This document shows, piece by piece, positions 57,247-64,000 of a stretch of DNA of 64,000 bases (positions are counted from its first letter, which is position 1; each line of letters starts with the position of its first letter). A program made the translations under genes and the position numbers. Source of the stretch: Polyangiaceae bacterium (lineage in GTDB: Bacteria > Myxococcota_A > Polyangia > Polyangiales > Polyangiaceae); contig JAICUB010000004.1 of the NCBI GenBank assembly GCA_025936045.1, positions 1 through 64,000 on the forward strand, written 5' to 3'. Below the pieces are notes generated by a model that saw only the letters and a list, made by a program, of their open reading frames with translations, was not told where the DNA came from and ran no database searches.

Positions 57247-58677
57247 GTGCAGCTCGGTCGCCCCGACGTACCCCGCCCGACGCTCTCCGCGCGCGAGAAA
57301 GCGCGCCGGCTGCTCGAACAAGCGCTCGGCCCGTCCAAGGTCGTGACGGGTGAAGACGCGTGCGCCACGTTCGCGCGCGACGAATCCGAAGCCGAAGGCG
57401 TCACGCCGGACGCGGTCGTGCTGGCGGAGAGCGCCGACGACATTTTGGCGGCGCTGCGCGTCGCGCGGGAAGCCGAGGTGCCGATCACGCCGCGCGCAGG
57501 CGGCACCGGGCGCACGGGCGGCGCCGTGCCGGTCGCGGGCGGCATCGTCCTCTCGACCTCCGGCATGAAGAGCATCAAAGAGCTCGATCGTCGCGACGGC
57601 GTCGCGGTGGTCGAACCGGGCGTCGTGCTCGCCGATCTGCACGCCGCCGTCGAAGCGGAGGGCTGGTTTTATCCGCCGGACCCGAACTCGCTCGCCGACT
57701 GCTGTCTCGGCGGTAACGTCGCCGAGAACGCGGGCGGGCCGCGCGCGCTCAAATACGGCGTGACGCGCGACTGGGTCCTCGGCATGGACGCGTTTCTGAT
57801 CGGCGGCCAGCGCATTCGCGCCGGGCGCCGCACGACCAAGGGCGTTACCGGCTACGACGTGGCGGGGCTCCTCGTCGGTAGCGAGGGCACGCTCGCCGTC
57901 TTCGGCGACATCACGCTCGGCTTGATGCCGAAGCCCGAGCAAGTGATGACGCTGATGGTCCTGTTCGACAGCGTGCGCGCGGCGAGCACCGCGGTCGAAA
58001 CGGCGATTTCCGGCGGACTTTTGCCGCGCTGCATCGAGTTTTTGGACGGGATGACGCTCGACGCCATGCGCCGCGCGGGCAACGCGATCGACGCGCGCGC
58101 CGGCGCCATGCTGCTCGTCGAGTTCGACGGCGACGAGCACGCGTGCGAGCGCGACGCCGAGCGCTTCGGCGGCGTCGCCGACAGCGCCGGTGCGCTCGAG
58201 GTGCTCGTCGCGCAAGACGCAGGGCTGCGCGCGCGCTTGTGGTCCGCGCGGCGTGAGATGAGCCGCGCCGTGCGCAAGCTGACGAAGTTCAAGCTGAGCG
58301 AAGACGTCGTCGTGCCGCGCCGTTCGATCGGCGCGCTGCTCGACCACGTCACCCTGCTGGGCGAGCGTGAGAAGGTGCGCCACCTCACCTACGGTCACGG
58401 CGGCGACGGCAACCTCCACGTCAATTTCTTGTGGGACGACGCCGAGGAAATGCCCGCCGTCTCGCGCGCCATCGAGGGGCTCTTCCACGAGGTCGTGCGG
58501 CTCGGCGGCACGCTGAGCGGCGAGCACGGCATCGGCGTCTTGAAAGCGCCGTATTTGCCGCTCGAACAAGCGCCCGAGCTCATCGAGCTCGAGCGCGATC
58601 TCAAGCGCGTCTTCGATCCCCAAAACCTGCTCAACCCCGGCAAGATTTTCCCGGCCGGCGCCCACCGCGCCTGTTGA
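57247..58677 (+). CDS. FAD-linked oxidase, GlcD/D-lactate dehydrogenase type
   Basis: 476 aa from a GTG. FAD-binding PCMH domain: ITPRAGGTGRTGGAVPVAGG, IVLSTSGMKSIKELD, FYPPDPNSLADCCLGGNVAE, NAGGPRALKYGVTRDWVLGM, GYDVAGLLVGSEGTLAVF. The C-terminal FAD-oxidase domain has LTYGHGGDGNLHVNFLW, LGGTLSGEHGIGVLKAPYLP and FDPQNLLNPGKIFP. These are the family hallmarks. It oxidises a 2-hydroxy acid such as glycolate or D-lactate; the substrate is not decided by sequence. No glcE/glcF partners follow, so it may act alone. aat starts 6 bp after the stop. Confidence 0.92.
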   Translation: MQLGRPDVPRPTLSAREKARRLLEQALGPSKVVTGEDACATFARDESEAEGVTPDAVVLAESADDILAALRVAREAEVPITPRAGGTGRTGGAVPVAGGIVLSTSGMKSIKELDRRDGVAVVEPGVVLADLHAAVEAEGWFYPPDPNSLADCCLGGNVAENAGGPRALKYGVTRDWVLGMDAFLIGGQRIRAGRRTTKGVTGYDVAGLLVGSEGTLAVFGDITLGLMPKPEQVMTLMVLFDSVRAASTAVETAISGGLLPRCIEFLDGMTLDAMRRAGNAIDARAGAMLLVEFDGDEHACERDAERFGGVADSAGALEVLVAQDAGLRARLWSARREMSRAVRKLTKFKLSEDVVVPRRSIGALLDHVTLLGEREKVRHLTYGHGGDGNLHVNFLWDDAEEMPAVSRAIEGLFHEVVRLGGTLSGEHGIGVLKAPYLPLEQAPELIELERDLKRVFDPQNLLNPGKIFPAGAHRAC

Positions 58678-58682
58678 GCCCC

Positions 58683-59381
58683 ATGGTCCGCCGCGCGCGC
58701 CCCGTCCTGCTCTCGCCGACCGGGCCGATGACGTTCCCGGATCCGGAGCAGAGCGACGGCGAGGGGCTGCTCGCGGTCGGCGGCGACCTCACGCCCGAGC
58801 GGTTGCTGCTCGCTTACGAGTCCGGCATCTTTCCCTGGTACGCCGAGGGCTTGCCGCCCATGTGGTGGAGCCCCGATCCGCGCGCCGTCATCGACGACCA
58901 AACGCTGCACGTTTCGAAGAGCCTCACGCGCGAGCTCCGGCGCGGCCGCTTCCGCGTGACGAGCAACGCGGCGTTCGAGCGCGTGATGCGCGAATGCGGC
59001 CGCGAGCGCGACGGCGGCACCTGGATTTTACCGGAAATGATCCGTGCCTACGTGCGCCTCTACGAGCTCGGCTTCGCGCGGAGCTTCGAGGTATGGCTCG
59101 GAACCGAGCTCTGCGGCGGGCTCTACGGCGTGCAGCGCGGCGCCTTGTTCGCCGCGGAGAGCATGTTTCACCGCGAAACCAACGCGTCGAAGGTCGCGCT
59201 CGTCGCCGCCGTGCGGAGCCTCTTCGCGGCCGGCATCACGCTGATGGACGTCCAATTCCTCACGCCGCACCTCGCCAGCATGGGTGTCCGCGAGATCCCG
59301 CGGCGCCTCTACCTGGCGCAAGCTCGCCTCGCCGTGAGGCGCGAGGCCTCACTCGCCGACCTGCCGATCGTCGGCGTCTGA
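58683..59381 (+). CDS. aat: Leucyl/phenylalanyl-tRNA-protein transferase
   Basis: 232 aa from ATG 58683. Family motifs: FPDPEQSDGEGLLAVGGDL, LLLAYESGIFPWYAEGLPPM, WWSPDPRAVID, SLTRELRRGRFRVTSNAAFE, GGTWILPEMIRAYVRLYELG, GLYGVQRGALFAAESMFHRE and QFLTPHLASMGVREIPRRLY. It transfers Leu or Phe from tRNA to N-terminal Arg/Lys of proteins, marking them for ClpAP. Its ClpS/ClpA partners are not in the window. Confidence 0.96.
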   Translation: MVRRARPVLLSPTGPMTFPDPEQSDGEGLLAVGGDLTPERLLLAYESGIFPWYAEGLPPMWWSPDPRAVIDDQTLHVSKSLTRELRRGRFRVTSNAAFERVMRECGRERDGGTWILPEMIRAYVRLYELGFARSFEVWLGTELCGGLYGVQRGALFAAESMFHRETNASKVALVAAVRSLFAAGITLMDVQFLTPHLASMGVREIPRRLYLAQARLAVRREASLADLPIVGV

Positions 59382-59427
59382 CCCGGCCTTCGGCGCGTGG
59401 TACGCCGAACGCGGAGGAACAGTCGCG

Positions 59428-60417
59428 ATGCACGCCATGCTGCTCGATCGCTCCGGCGCCGCGCTCCGCGAAGCCGACGTACCCGACCCCGTTCCCGGTC
59501 CGAACGACGTGTTGCTCGACGTCCGCTGCTGCGGCGTGTGTCGGACGGACCTACACGTCTTCGACGGCGAGCTCGACAATCCGAAGTTGCCGCTGGTGCT
59601 CGGGCACGAAATCGTGGGCACCGTGCTCGCGTGCGGTGCGAACGCGAGACGCTTCGAGCCCGGGACGCGCGTCGGCGTGCCGTGGCTCGCCTCCACGTGC
59701 GGCGAATGCGTCCAGTGTCGTGCAGGCCGCGAAAACCTGTGTGAACGCGGGCTTTTCACCGGATACACGCGTGACGGCGGCTACGCGACGCGCACCGTCG
59801 CGGACGAGCGCTACTGCTTCGCGCTCCCCGCGGCCTACGGCGACGAGCACGCCGCGCCGCTCCTCTGCGCGGGCCTCATCGGCTATCGCGCGCTCCGAGC
59901 CGCGGGCGACGCGAAGGCGCTCGGCATCTACGGGTTCGGCGCGGCGGCGCACATCGTCGCGCAAGTCGCGCGCTTCGAGGGACGGCGCCTCTTCGCCTTC
60001 ACGCGCCCCGGTGATCGGGCCGCGCAAGCGTTCGCGCGCTCGCTCGGCGCCGAATGGGCCGGACCCTCCGACGGCCCCGCGCCCGAGCCGCTCGACGCCG
60101 CGCTCCTGTTCGCTCCGGTCGGCGCGCTCGTTCCGCACGCGCTCGAAGCGGTGCGTCCCGGCGGCACCGTCGTGTGCGCGGGCATTCACATGAGCGACAT
60201 CCCCGCGCTGCCGTACGCCTTGCTCTGGGGCGAACGCGTGCTCCGCTCCGTCGCGAACCTCACGCGCGAGGACGGCGAGCGCTTCTTCGAGCTTGCCGCG
60301 CAGACCACCCTCGAAACTCACGTCGAAACCCTGCCGCTCGCCCGCGCTAACGAGGCGCTTGAACGACTGCGCCGAGGCGAGGTTCAAGGAGCGTTCGTGC
60401 TCCGAACACGCGACTGA
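59428..60417 (+). CDS. Zinc-dependent alcohol dehydrogenase family protein
   Basis: 329 aa with GGAGGA ribosome site. Catalytic zinc site CCGVCRTDLHVFDGEL and GHEIVGTV; structural zinc Cys cluster CGECVQCRAGRENLCERG; then GYTRDGGYATRTVADERYCF and a Rossmann segment KALGIYGFGAAAHIVAQVAR. The overall pattern matches the AdhA-like NADP-dependent zinc alcohol dehydrogenases of actinobacteria and myxobacteria. Primary alcohol/aldehyde interconversion is expected. Downstream T8 run at 60424-60433 may be its terminator, though I see only a weak GTTCG/CGAAC stem before it. Confidence 0.9.
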   Translation: MHAMLLDRSGAALREADVPDPVPGPNDVLLDVRCCGVCRTDLHVFDGELDNPKLPLVLGHEIVGTVLACGANARRFEPGTRVGVPWLASTCGECVQCRAGRENLCERGLFTGYTRDGGYATRTVADERYCFALPAAYGDEHAAPLLCAGLIGYRALRAAGDAKALGIYGFGAAAHIVAQVARFEGRRLFAFTRPGDRAAQAFARSLGAEWAGPSDGPAPEPLDAALLFAPVGALVPHALEAVRPGGTVVCAGIHMSDIPALPYALLWGERVLRSVANLTREDGERFFELAAQTTLETHVETLPLARANEALERLRRGEVQGAFVLRTRD

Positions 60418-60505
60418 AACACTCTTTTTTTTGATTTCGAGGCGGGCAGAGTTGGCACGCCGTTCCACTTTGCGCCTTGCGCTCGAACGAACGGACCAAT
60501 TTCGG

Positions 60506-60511
60506 TAGAAT
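60506..60511 (+). promoter_or_regulatory. -10-like TAGAAT close to the start codon
   Basis: TAGAAT stops 7 bases before the ATG at 60519; TCGAAC lies 17 bases upstream as a poor -35. Predicted leaderless. Confidence 0.45.
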
Positions 60512-60518
60512 CGTTCGC

Positions 60519-61088
60519 ATGGGACCGGCGGCGTGGCGACGGGCATTACTCGTGGTCGCGGCCGTGCTCGTCGCGTCGTCCTTCACGCGCGGCGCCCGGG
60601 CTCGAAGCGAGGACGGCGTCGCACCCGAGCAGTGGCGCCCGGGCTATCCCGCGCCGGCGGGCTATCGCGTCGTCCGTAAGCGTACCTGGGAGCTCGTCGG
60701 CGGCTCCGTCTTCGGCGGCGCGTACTTGAACAGCGTCATCCTCGCGCTCGCGCTCGATTGCGATCTCGATTTCGCGGTCGACGGCGGCGGCGGCTCGAGC
60801 GGCTGCACGAGCACGCTGCGCGACGCGGCGGGGTGGCTCGCCGTGCCCCTCGCGGGGCCGTTCCTCGCGTTGACCGAGCGCGACGTGCGGCGCGACCCCG
60901 CGATGTTCTGGTTCCCGCTGCTCGGCACCGTTCAGCTTGCCGGCGCAGGCATGTTCGCTTACGGCCTCGCCTTCCCGCACTGGGGCTTGAAGCGCGACGC
61001 GCACCGGTACGGCGCGCGCACGGAGATTTTCTTCGAGCCGCTCGTCGGTCCGCGCATGACGGGCGGAGCCGTGGTCGGTCGCTTCTGA
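60519..61088 (+). CDS. Secreted or membrane protein of unknown function
   Basis: 189 aa from ATG 60519; a longer in-frame version is ruled out by the -10-like element. Signal peptide (LLVVAAVLVASSFTRGARA). The mature part starts PEQWRPGYPAPAGYRVVRKR and has two or three hydrophobic segments (GGSVFGGAYLNSVILALALD, LAVPLAGPFLALTE, LLGTVQLAGAGMFAYGLAFP). An acidic/Gly insertion with two Cys separates them (CDLDFAVDGGGGSSGC). The WELVGG...YLNSV pattern recurs in myxobacterial small membrane proteins. No function can be given. Confidence 0.62.
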   Translation: MGPAAWRRALLVVAAVLVASSFTRGARARSEDGVAPEQWRPGYPAPAGYRVVRKRTWELVGGSVFGGAYLNSVILALALDCDLDFAVDGGGGSSGCTSTLRDAAGWLAVPLAGPFLALTERDVRRDPAMFWFPLLGTVQLAGAGMFAYGLAFPHWGLKRDAHRYGARTEIFFEPLVGPRMTGGAVVGRF

Positions 61089-61157
61089 AGCATCGATCGA
61101 ACCCGCGCGTGCAGTGAACCCACTGCTCGCGCTTCGCCGCGAGGCCATGCCCGGCCG

Positions 61158-62147
61158 CTATTTCGCGGCGGGGACCGAGCTTTTCGCGGGGCGCGCGCGC
61201 ACCGCGCCGCGAACGGCGGCGAGCAGGGGGTTATCCCCGGAGTGCACGTCGCTCGCCTTCGACTTCGGCGGCTCGGGTTTCACCGGCTTTGCCGCAACGG
61301 GGGCGGGCCGCGGCTCCGGCGGCGGGGCGGGCGGCGCCGCCTCGTGCCGAACGAACGGCGAGCGCGCTGCCGGCGCCGGCTCGTCCTCGTCGAGCGTCAC
61401 CTTGATCGCCTTGGCCCGGCCGCGATCCACGGCAGCGGGGCGCGGCGCGGGCGCGGCAGTGCGCGCGGCCGCAGCGACGTGCGCCGGCGCCGGACGCGAG
61501 GGCGCGAACGCCGCGGTTTGAACCGGGGCGCCTCTGTTCAGTACCGGCAGGGAATTCAGCGAGACGGGAGAGAGCCCGTCACGACCCGCCGAGCGACGAG
61601 CCGGTGCAGGCGGCGCTTCCGGAGCGGAAACGGGCCGCGGCGCGGGAAGGGGCGCCGCTGCCGCAACCGGCTCTGGCTCCCGCCGTGGCGAGGCGACCGG
61701 CTCCGGCGCGGGCGCTACCTGAGAGGGGGCGGCGGCGGTGACAGCGGCCGTGGCCGCGACATTCGCGGTGGACGCGCTCGTCGGGAGCGCCGCCGCGGAC
61801 GCATCGTCAGCGGTTGCCGTCGGCGCGGTCGCCGCGAGCGACCCGGTCTCCGCGTCGGCGGCCTGCTTCAACACGGGCTCCATCGAGCGGGGAGTGCCCC
61901 AACCGGGCGAGCCGACCAAAAACTTCTCCGCGTCGAGGTAGCGCTGCTCTTGCCCCATCTTCTGCGCGAGATCGCGAAAAACGTCGTTGCGATACGCAGC
62001 GACCAGGCCACCTGCAACCGCGCCGACGAACAGCAAATTCCGCACGAAATAGTAGCCGGTCGAGTGGCGGGGCGCGCGTCTGGTCTGCACGAGCGCGTAG
62101 GGATCGAAGTCCGGTACGGAGCTAGCAAACGGATTTTGCGCCGCCAT
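61158..62147 (-). CDS. Membrane-anchored Ala/Pro-rich protein of unknown function
   Basis: 329 aa. Short cytoplasmic N-terminus (FDPYALVQTRRAPRHST), one membrane helix (YYFVRNLLFVGAVAGGLVAA), then AYRNDVFRDLAQKMGQEQRY and LDAEKFLVGSPGWGTPRSME. Thereafter about 230 residues are Ala/Pro/Val-rich and repetitive, resembling periplasmic spacers of TonB-like proteins. The C-terminus (GDNPLLAAVRGAVRARPAKS) is basic. No domain is recognised. It precedes the convergent-end gene at 60519 and lies 112 bp after the PASTA gene on the same strand. Confidence 0.6.
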   Translation of the reverse strand: MAAQNPFASSVPDFDPYALVQTRRAPRHSTGYYFVRNLLFVGAVAGGLVAAYRNDVFRDLAQKMGQEQRYLDAEKFLVGSPGWGTPRSMEPVLKQAADAETGSLAATAPTATADDASAAALPTSASTANVAATAAVTAAAPSQVAPAPEPVASPRREPEPVAAAAPLPAPRPVSAPEAPPAPARRSAGRDGLSPVSLNSLPVLNRGAPVQTAAFAPSRPAPAHVAAAARTAAPAPRPAAVDRGRAKAIKVTLDEDEPAPAARSPFVRHEAAPPAPPPEPRPAPVAAKPVKPEPPKSKASDVHSGDNPLLAAVRGAVRARPAKSSVPAAK

Positions 62148-62259
62148 GAGCCTCGTTCGCGTTGGGCGCGGCCTGAGCGCGGCCGCGCGACACTTGCACT
62201 ACGAAGCTTAGCACCCTTTTTTCGCAGCGTGCGAGGCCGGGCGCGCAATTCTCACGCAC

Positions 62260-63021
62260 TTACTGATTCGCGGTGACTTCGATCTTCGTCCCCGGTTTCA
62301 CTTTTTCCTTCGGCTTCGGCTTCTGATTCAGCACGATGAAGGTCGGCGTCTCGGCGAGGGAAACCCAGTGGACGTCCGCCTCGAGCCCAATTTTCTCGAG
62401 CGCGGTTTTGGCGTTGTTGACCGATAGGCCCATCACCTTCGGCACCTCGACGTCCTCGGCGCCCGCGGAGACCTGAACGGTCACGACTTTGCCCTTTTCA
62501 GTGGGCGTATCGGCCGCCGGGATCTGGCTGATGATCTGCCCCGCGGGCACCGTGGCGTTCGCGACCGGCGCGCTCGCCTGGATTTTGTAGCCCTTGTCGT
62601 CGAGCCGCTTACTTGCATCTGCAACCATCATGCCCGTCACGGCAGGCACCTTGGGCAGCTCGTCCGCGATCACGACGCTCATGGGATGTTCGCGGGGCAC
62701 GTGCTGCCCGGCGGGGATCGACTGCCGAATGATGCTGCCCGGTTTCGCCTCCCCGCTCGGCTCGCGCGACGCGACGAGCAGCGTGAGGTGCGACGCTTGC
62801 GCGTTCGTGCGCGCGTCGGCCTCCGAGAACCCACGCAGATCCGGCACGATCGTCTCCGCGACCGGAGCCGGCGCATTGTGCAGGATGTTGAAGCGCTCGA
62901 TGGCGTACACGGACCCCACGGCCGTGACCAACGAAGTGAAGAACGCAATCAAGAATACCGTCGAGCCGTGCATGCCGGTCCTCCCGCGTCGATAACGATC
63001 GTCCCAATCCTCGTACGCCAA
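62260..63021 (-). CDS. Membrane protein with three PASTA domains
   Basis: 253 aa from a TTG at 63021; ATG 16 codons in (MHGSTVF) is an alternative start. Membrane helix at about 20-42 (VFLIAFFTSLVTAVGSVYAI). Three PASTA repeats follow: ETIVPDLRGFSEADARTNAQ; LPKVPAVTGMMVADASKRLD; VEVPKVMGLSVNNAKTALEK. Each ends in a V-x-V strand. PASTA domains bind muropeptides or organise cell-wall enzymes; no kinase or transpeptidase domain is attached. A conserved 46-bp promoter module lies directly upstream (63026-63071), the same as before the DUF423 gene. Confidence 0.88.
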   Translation of the reverse strand: MAYEDWDDRYRRGRTGMHGSTVFLIAFFTSLVTAVGSVYAIERFNILHNAPAPVAETIVPDLRGFSEADARTNAQASHLTLLVASREPSGEAKPGSIIRQSIPAGQHVPREHPMSVVIADELPKVPAVTGMMVADASKRLDDKGYKIQASAPVANATVPAGQIISQIPAADTPTEKGKVVTVQVSAGAEDVEVPKVMGLSVNNAKTALEKIGLEADVHWVSLAETPTFIVLNQKPKPKEKVKPGTKIEVTANQ

Positions 63022-63025
63022 GCCT

Positions 63026-63071
63026 CGAGACTACACCGGGGACGACGCGTATCGATCGTGAATTTTGGGGT
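63026..63071 (-). promoter_or_regulatory. 46-bp conserved promoter module, copy 2
   Basis: On the minus strand this matches 48096-48141 at 43 of 46 positions, including TAGTCT (63033-63028), which stops 6 bases before the TTG at 63021. The shared sequence begins CCCCAAAATTCACGATCGAT. The left inverted arm present at copy 1 is missing here. Confidence 0.65.
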
Positions 63072-63200
63072 GTAGAGCGACAATCACGCGGGCCGCGAGC
63101 GGGAACTACCGAGCGTCGGTGCGCCGCAAACTCGTGCTTCGACCAACGGCTTTCGACGGCGATCGGGGCGCCGCGGGCAGGCGACTTCGGGCCGTGTTAA

Positions 63201-64000
63201 GTGACCGAGCCCGTGCCGACACCGCTCCCACTCCAGGGGATGACGCCCGCTGAACTCGCCCGGGCGCTGCCCGGGGTGACGCTAAAGGACGCGCGCCGCA
63301 TCGTCTCGACCGTGCACCGTGACGGCGACGTGGCCGAGCCGAACTCGTGCGTGCGGCACGTGGCGCGCGAAGCCGTGGTCGCGCACGGTCACGTGCCCGG
63401 GCTCGAGGTCGTGAGCCGCACGCGGAGCTTGCTCGATCCGTTCGTCAAGTTCGCGCTCCGTACGAGCGACGACAAAGTGATCGAAACGGTGCGCATCCCG
63501 CTCGAGCGACCCGGTCGCTTCAGCGTGTGCGTGAGCTCGCAGGTCGGCTGCGCGCTCGCCTGTGCGTTCTGCGCGACGGGGCGCCTCGGGCTGCGCCGCA
63601 ACCTCGAAACTTGGGAGATCGTGGAGCAGGTGCGCGTGGTCCGGCGCACGCTCGACGCCGCTCGCGGCGAGCGGGTGCACGGCGTCGTGTTCCAGGGCAT
63701 GGGGGAGCCGCTCGCGAACCTCGAGCACGTCCTCGCGGCTCTCCGCGTGCTCACCGATCCGAGTGCCGTCGCCATCGACGCGCGCAAGATCACGGTGTGT
63801 ACGTCGGGTCTGCCGAGCGGTATCCGCGGGCTCGCGCGGCAAGCGCCGCGTGTGCGCCTCGGTTGGTCGATCGGCACGGCGCGGCCCGGGGCGCGCCGCG
63901 CGATCATGCCCATCGACGCCGCGCACCCGCTCGAGGAGGTTTACGCCGCGTGCGTCGAGCACGCCCGCCTCACGGGGCTCTCGCCGCTCTGGGCCGTCAC
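63201..64000 (+). CDS. rlmN: 23S rRNA (adenine-C2)-methyltransferase RlmN, partial
   Basis: Open frame from GTG 63201 (ATG 63240 is an alternative) to the window edge, about 266 codons. Radical SAM Cys motif CxxxCxxC in SSQVGCALACAFCATGRLGL; further RlmN signatures VFQGMGEPLANLEHVLAALR and ITVCTSGLPSGIRGLARQAP, then LGWSIGTARPGARRAIMPID, where the family usually has LAVSLHA. The enzyme methylates A2503 of 23S rRNA and some tRNAs. The C-terminal part with the second catalytic Cys is outside the window. LGWSIGTARPG is a divergent motif, so it might be a RlmN/Cfr-like paralogue. Confidence 0.85.
   Translation, partial: MTEPVPTPLPLQGMTPAELARALPGVTLKDARRIVSTVHRDGDVAEPNSCVRHVAREAVVAHGHVPGLEVVSRTRSLLDPFVKFALRTSDDKVIETVRIPLERPGRFSVCVSSQVGCALACAFCATGRLGLRRNLETWEIVEQVRVVRRTLDAARGERVHGVVFQGMGEPLANLEHVLAALRVLTDPSAVAIDARKITVCTSGLPSGIRGLARQAPRVRLGWSIGTARPGARRAIMPIDAAHPLEEVYAACVEHARLTGLSPLWAV

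Noticed and set aside
56494..58665. 723-codon minus-strand frame opposite the GlcD-type oxidase
   Set aside because: Composition is that of a reversed frame; the plus-strand oxidase carries full family motifs.
60421..60470. T8 run after the alcohol dehydrogenase as a clear intrinsic terminator
   Set aside because: Only a weak 5-bp stem is near and it is not directly adjacent to the T-run.
1..64000. CRISPR arrays, rRNA or tRNA genes
   Set aside because: No regularly spaced direct repeats were seen, and no tRNA cloverleaf or rRNA-like sequence was recognised by eye.

Overview
This is a GC-rich window with strong G/C preference at third codon positions, many GTG starts and some TTG starts. It also has many lipoproteins with Gly/Ser- or Cys-rich low-complexity stretches. 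That style, together with an IS91-type remnant, an RHS fragment and a broken thiolase-fold gene, suggests a member of the former Deltaproteobacteria, most likely Myxococcota. No rRNA or other taxonomic marker is present, so this is inference.

Layout. Positions 1-2900 are an accessory graveyard: a 5'-truncated RHS repeat protein, an IS91-family transposase remnant and a frameshifted ketoacyl-synthase-like pseudogene. Positions 2961-4892 hold a small envelope operon (redoxin lipoprotein, outer-membrane protein, YtkA/FixH-like lipoprotein). Positions 4991-44448 are essentially a flagellar locus. The minus-strand genes, in transcription order, are flgB-flgC-fliE-fliF-fliG-fliH-fliI; then fliJ-fliK-flgD-flgE-fliL-M-N-O-P-Q-R-flhB; then flhA-flhF-fliA-fliW plus an HDOD gene. 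On the plus strand lie a sigma54 activator, an unknown outer-membrane protein with a small Cys-rich lipoprotein, flgG-A-H-I-J-M-N-K-L, csrA, fliC, fliD and fliS. Non-flagellar genes interrupt the locus at 12.4-14.8 kb (beta-propeller lipoprotein, rhomboid-like protein) and 23.6-26.1 kb (lipoprotein, metallophosphoesterase, CuA-type cupredoxin).

How it works together. FliF/G/M/N build the rotor, FlhA/B-FliO/P/Q/R the export gate, FliH/I/J the ATPase, FlgB/C/G/FliE the rod, FlgH/I the L and P rings, FlgD/E/FliK the hook, FlgK/L/FliC/FliD the filament and FliS/FlgN the chaperones. Control layers are visible: a sigma54 activator with sigma54-type promoters before flgB, flhA, the outer-membrane protein and flgG; sigma28 with its anti-sigma factor FlgM; and the CsrA/FliW pair expected to act on flagellin mRNA. 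I see no flhG, flgF, motAB or che genes, and FliM lacks the N-terminal CheY-binding peptide, so stator and steering functions are elsewhere or absent.

Positions 44.5-64 kb are a mixed chromosomal region: TetR regulator, REC-EAL c-di-GMP phosphodiesterase, sigma54-promoted universal stress protein, DUF423 protein, VOC protein with a histone-H1-like tail, SGNH-like lipoprotein, winged-helix-type regulator, MFS transporter with porin, metallo-beta-lactamase-fold lipoprotein, Ni/Co-type transporter, GreA-like factor, GlcD-type oxidase, Aat, alcohol dehydrogenase, PASTA protein and the start of rlmN.

The most unusual non-coding signal is that many recognisable promoters (sigma54 and sigma70 type) sit so close to the start codon that the mRNAs should be leaderless or nearly so. 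Two of these promoters, 15 kb apart, are almost identical over 46 bp.
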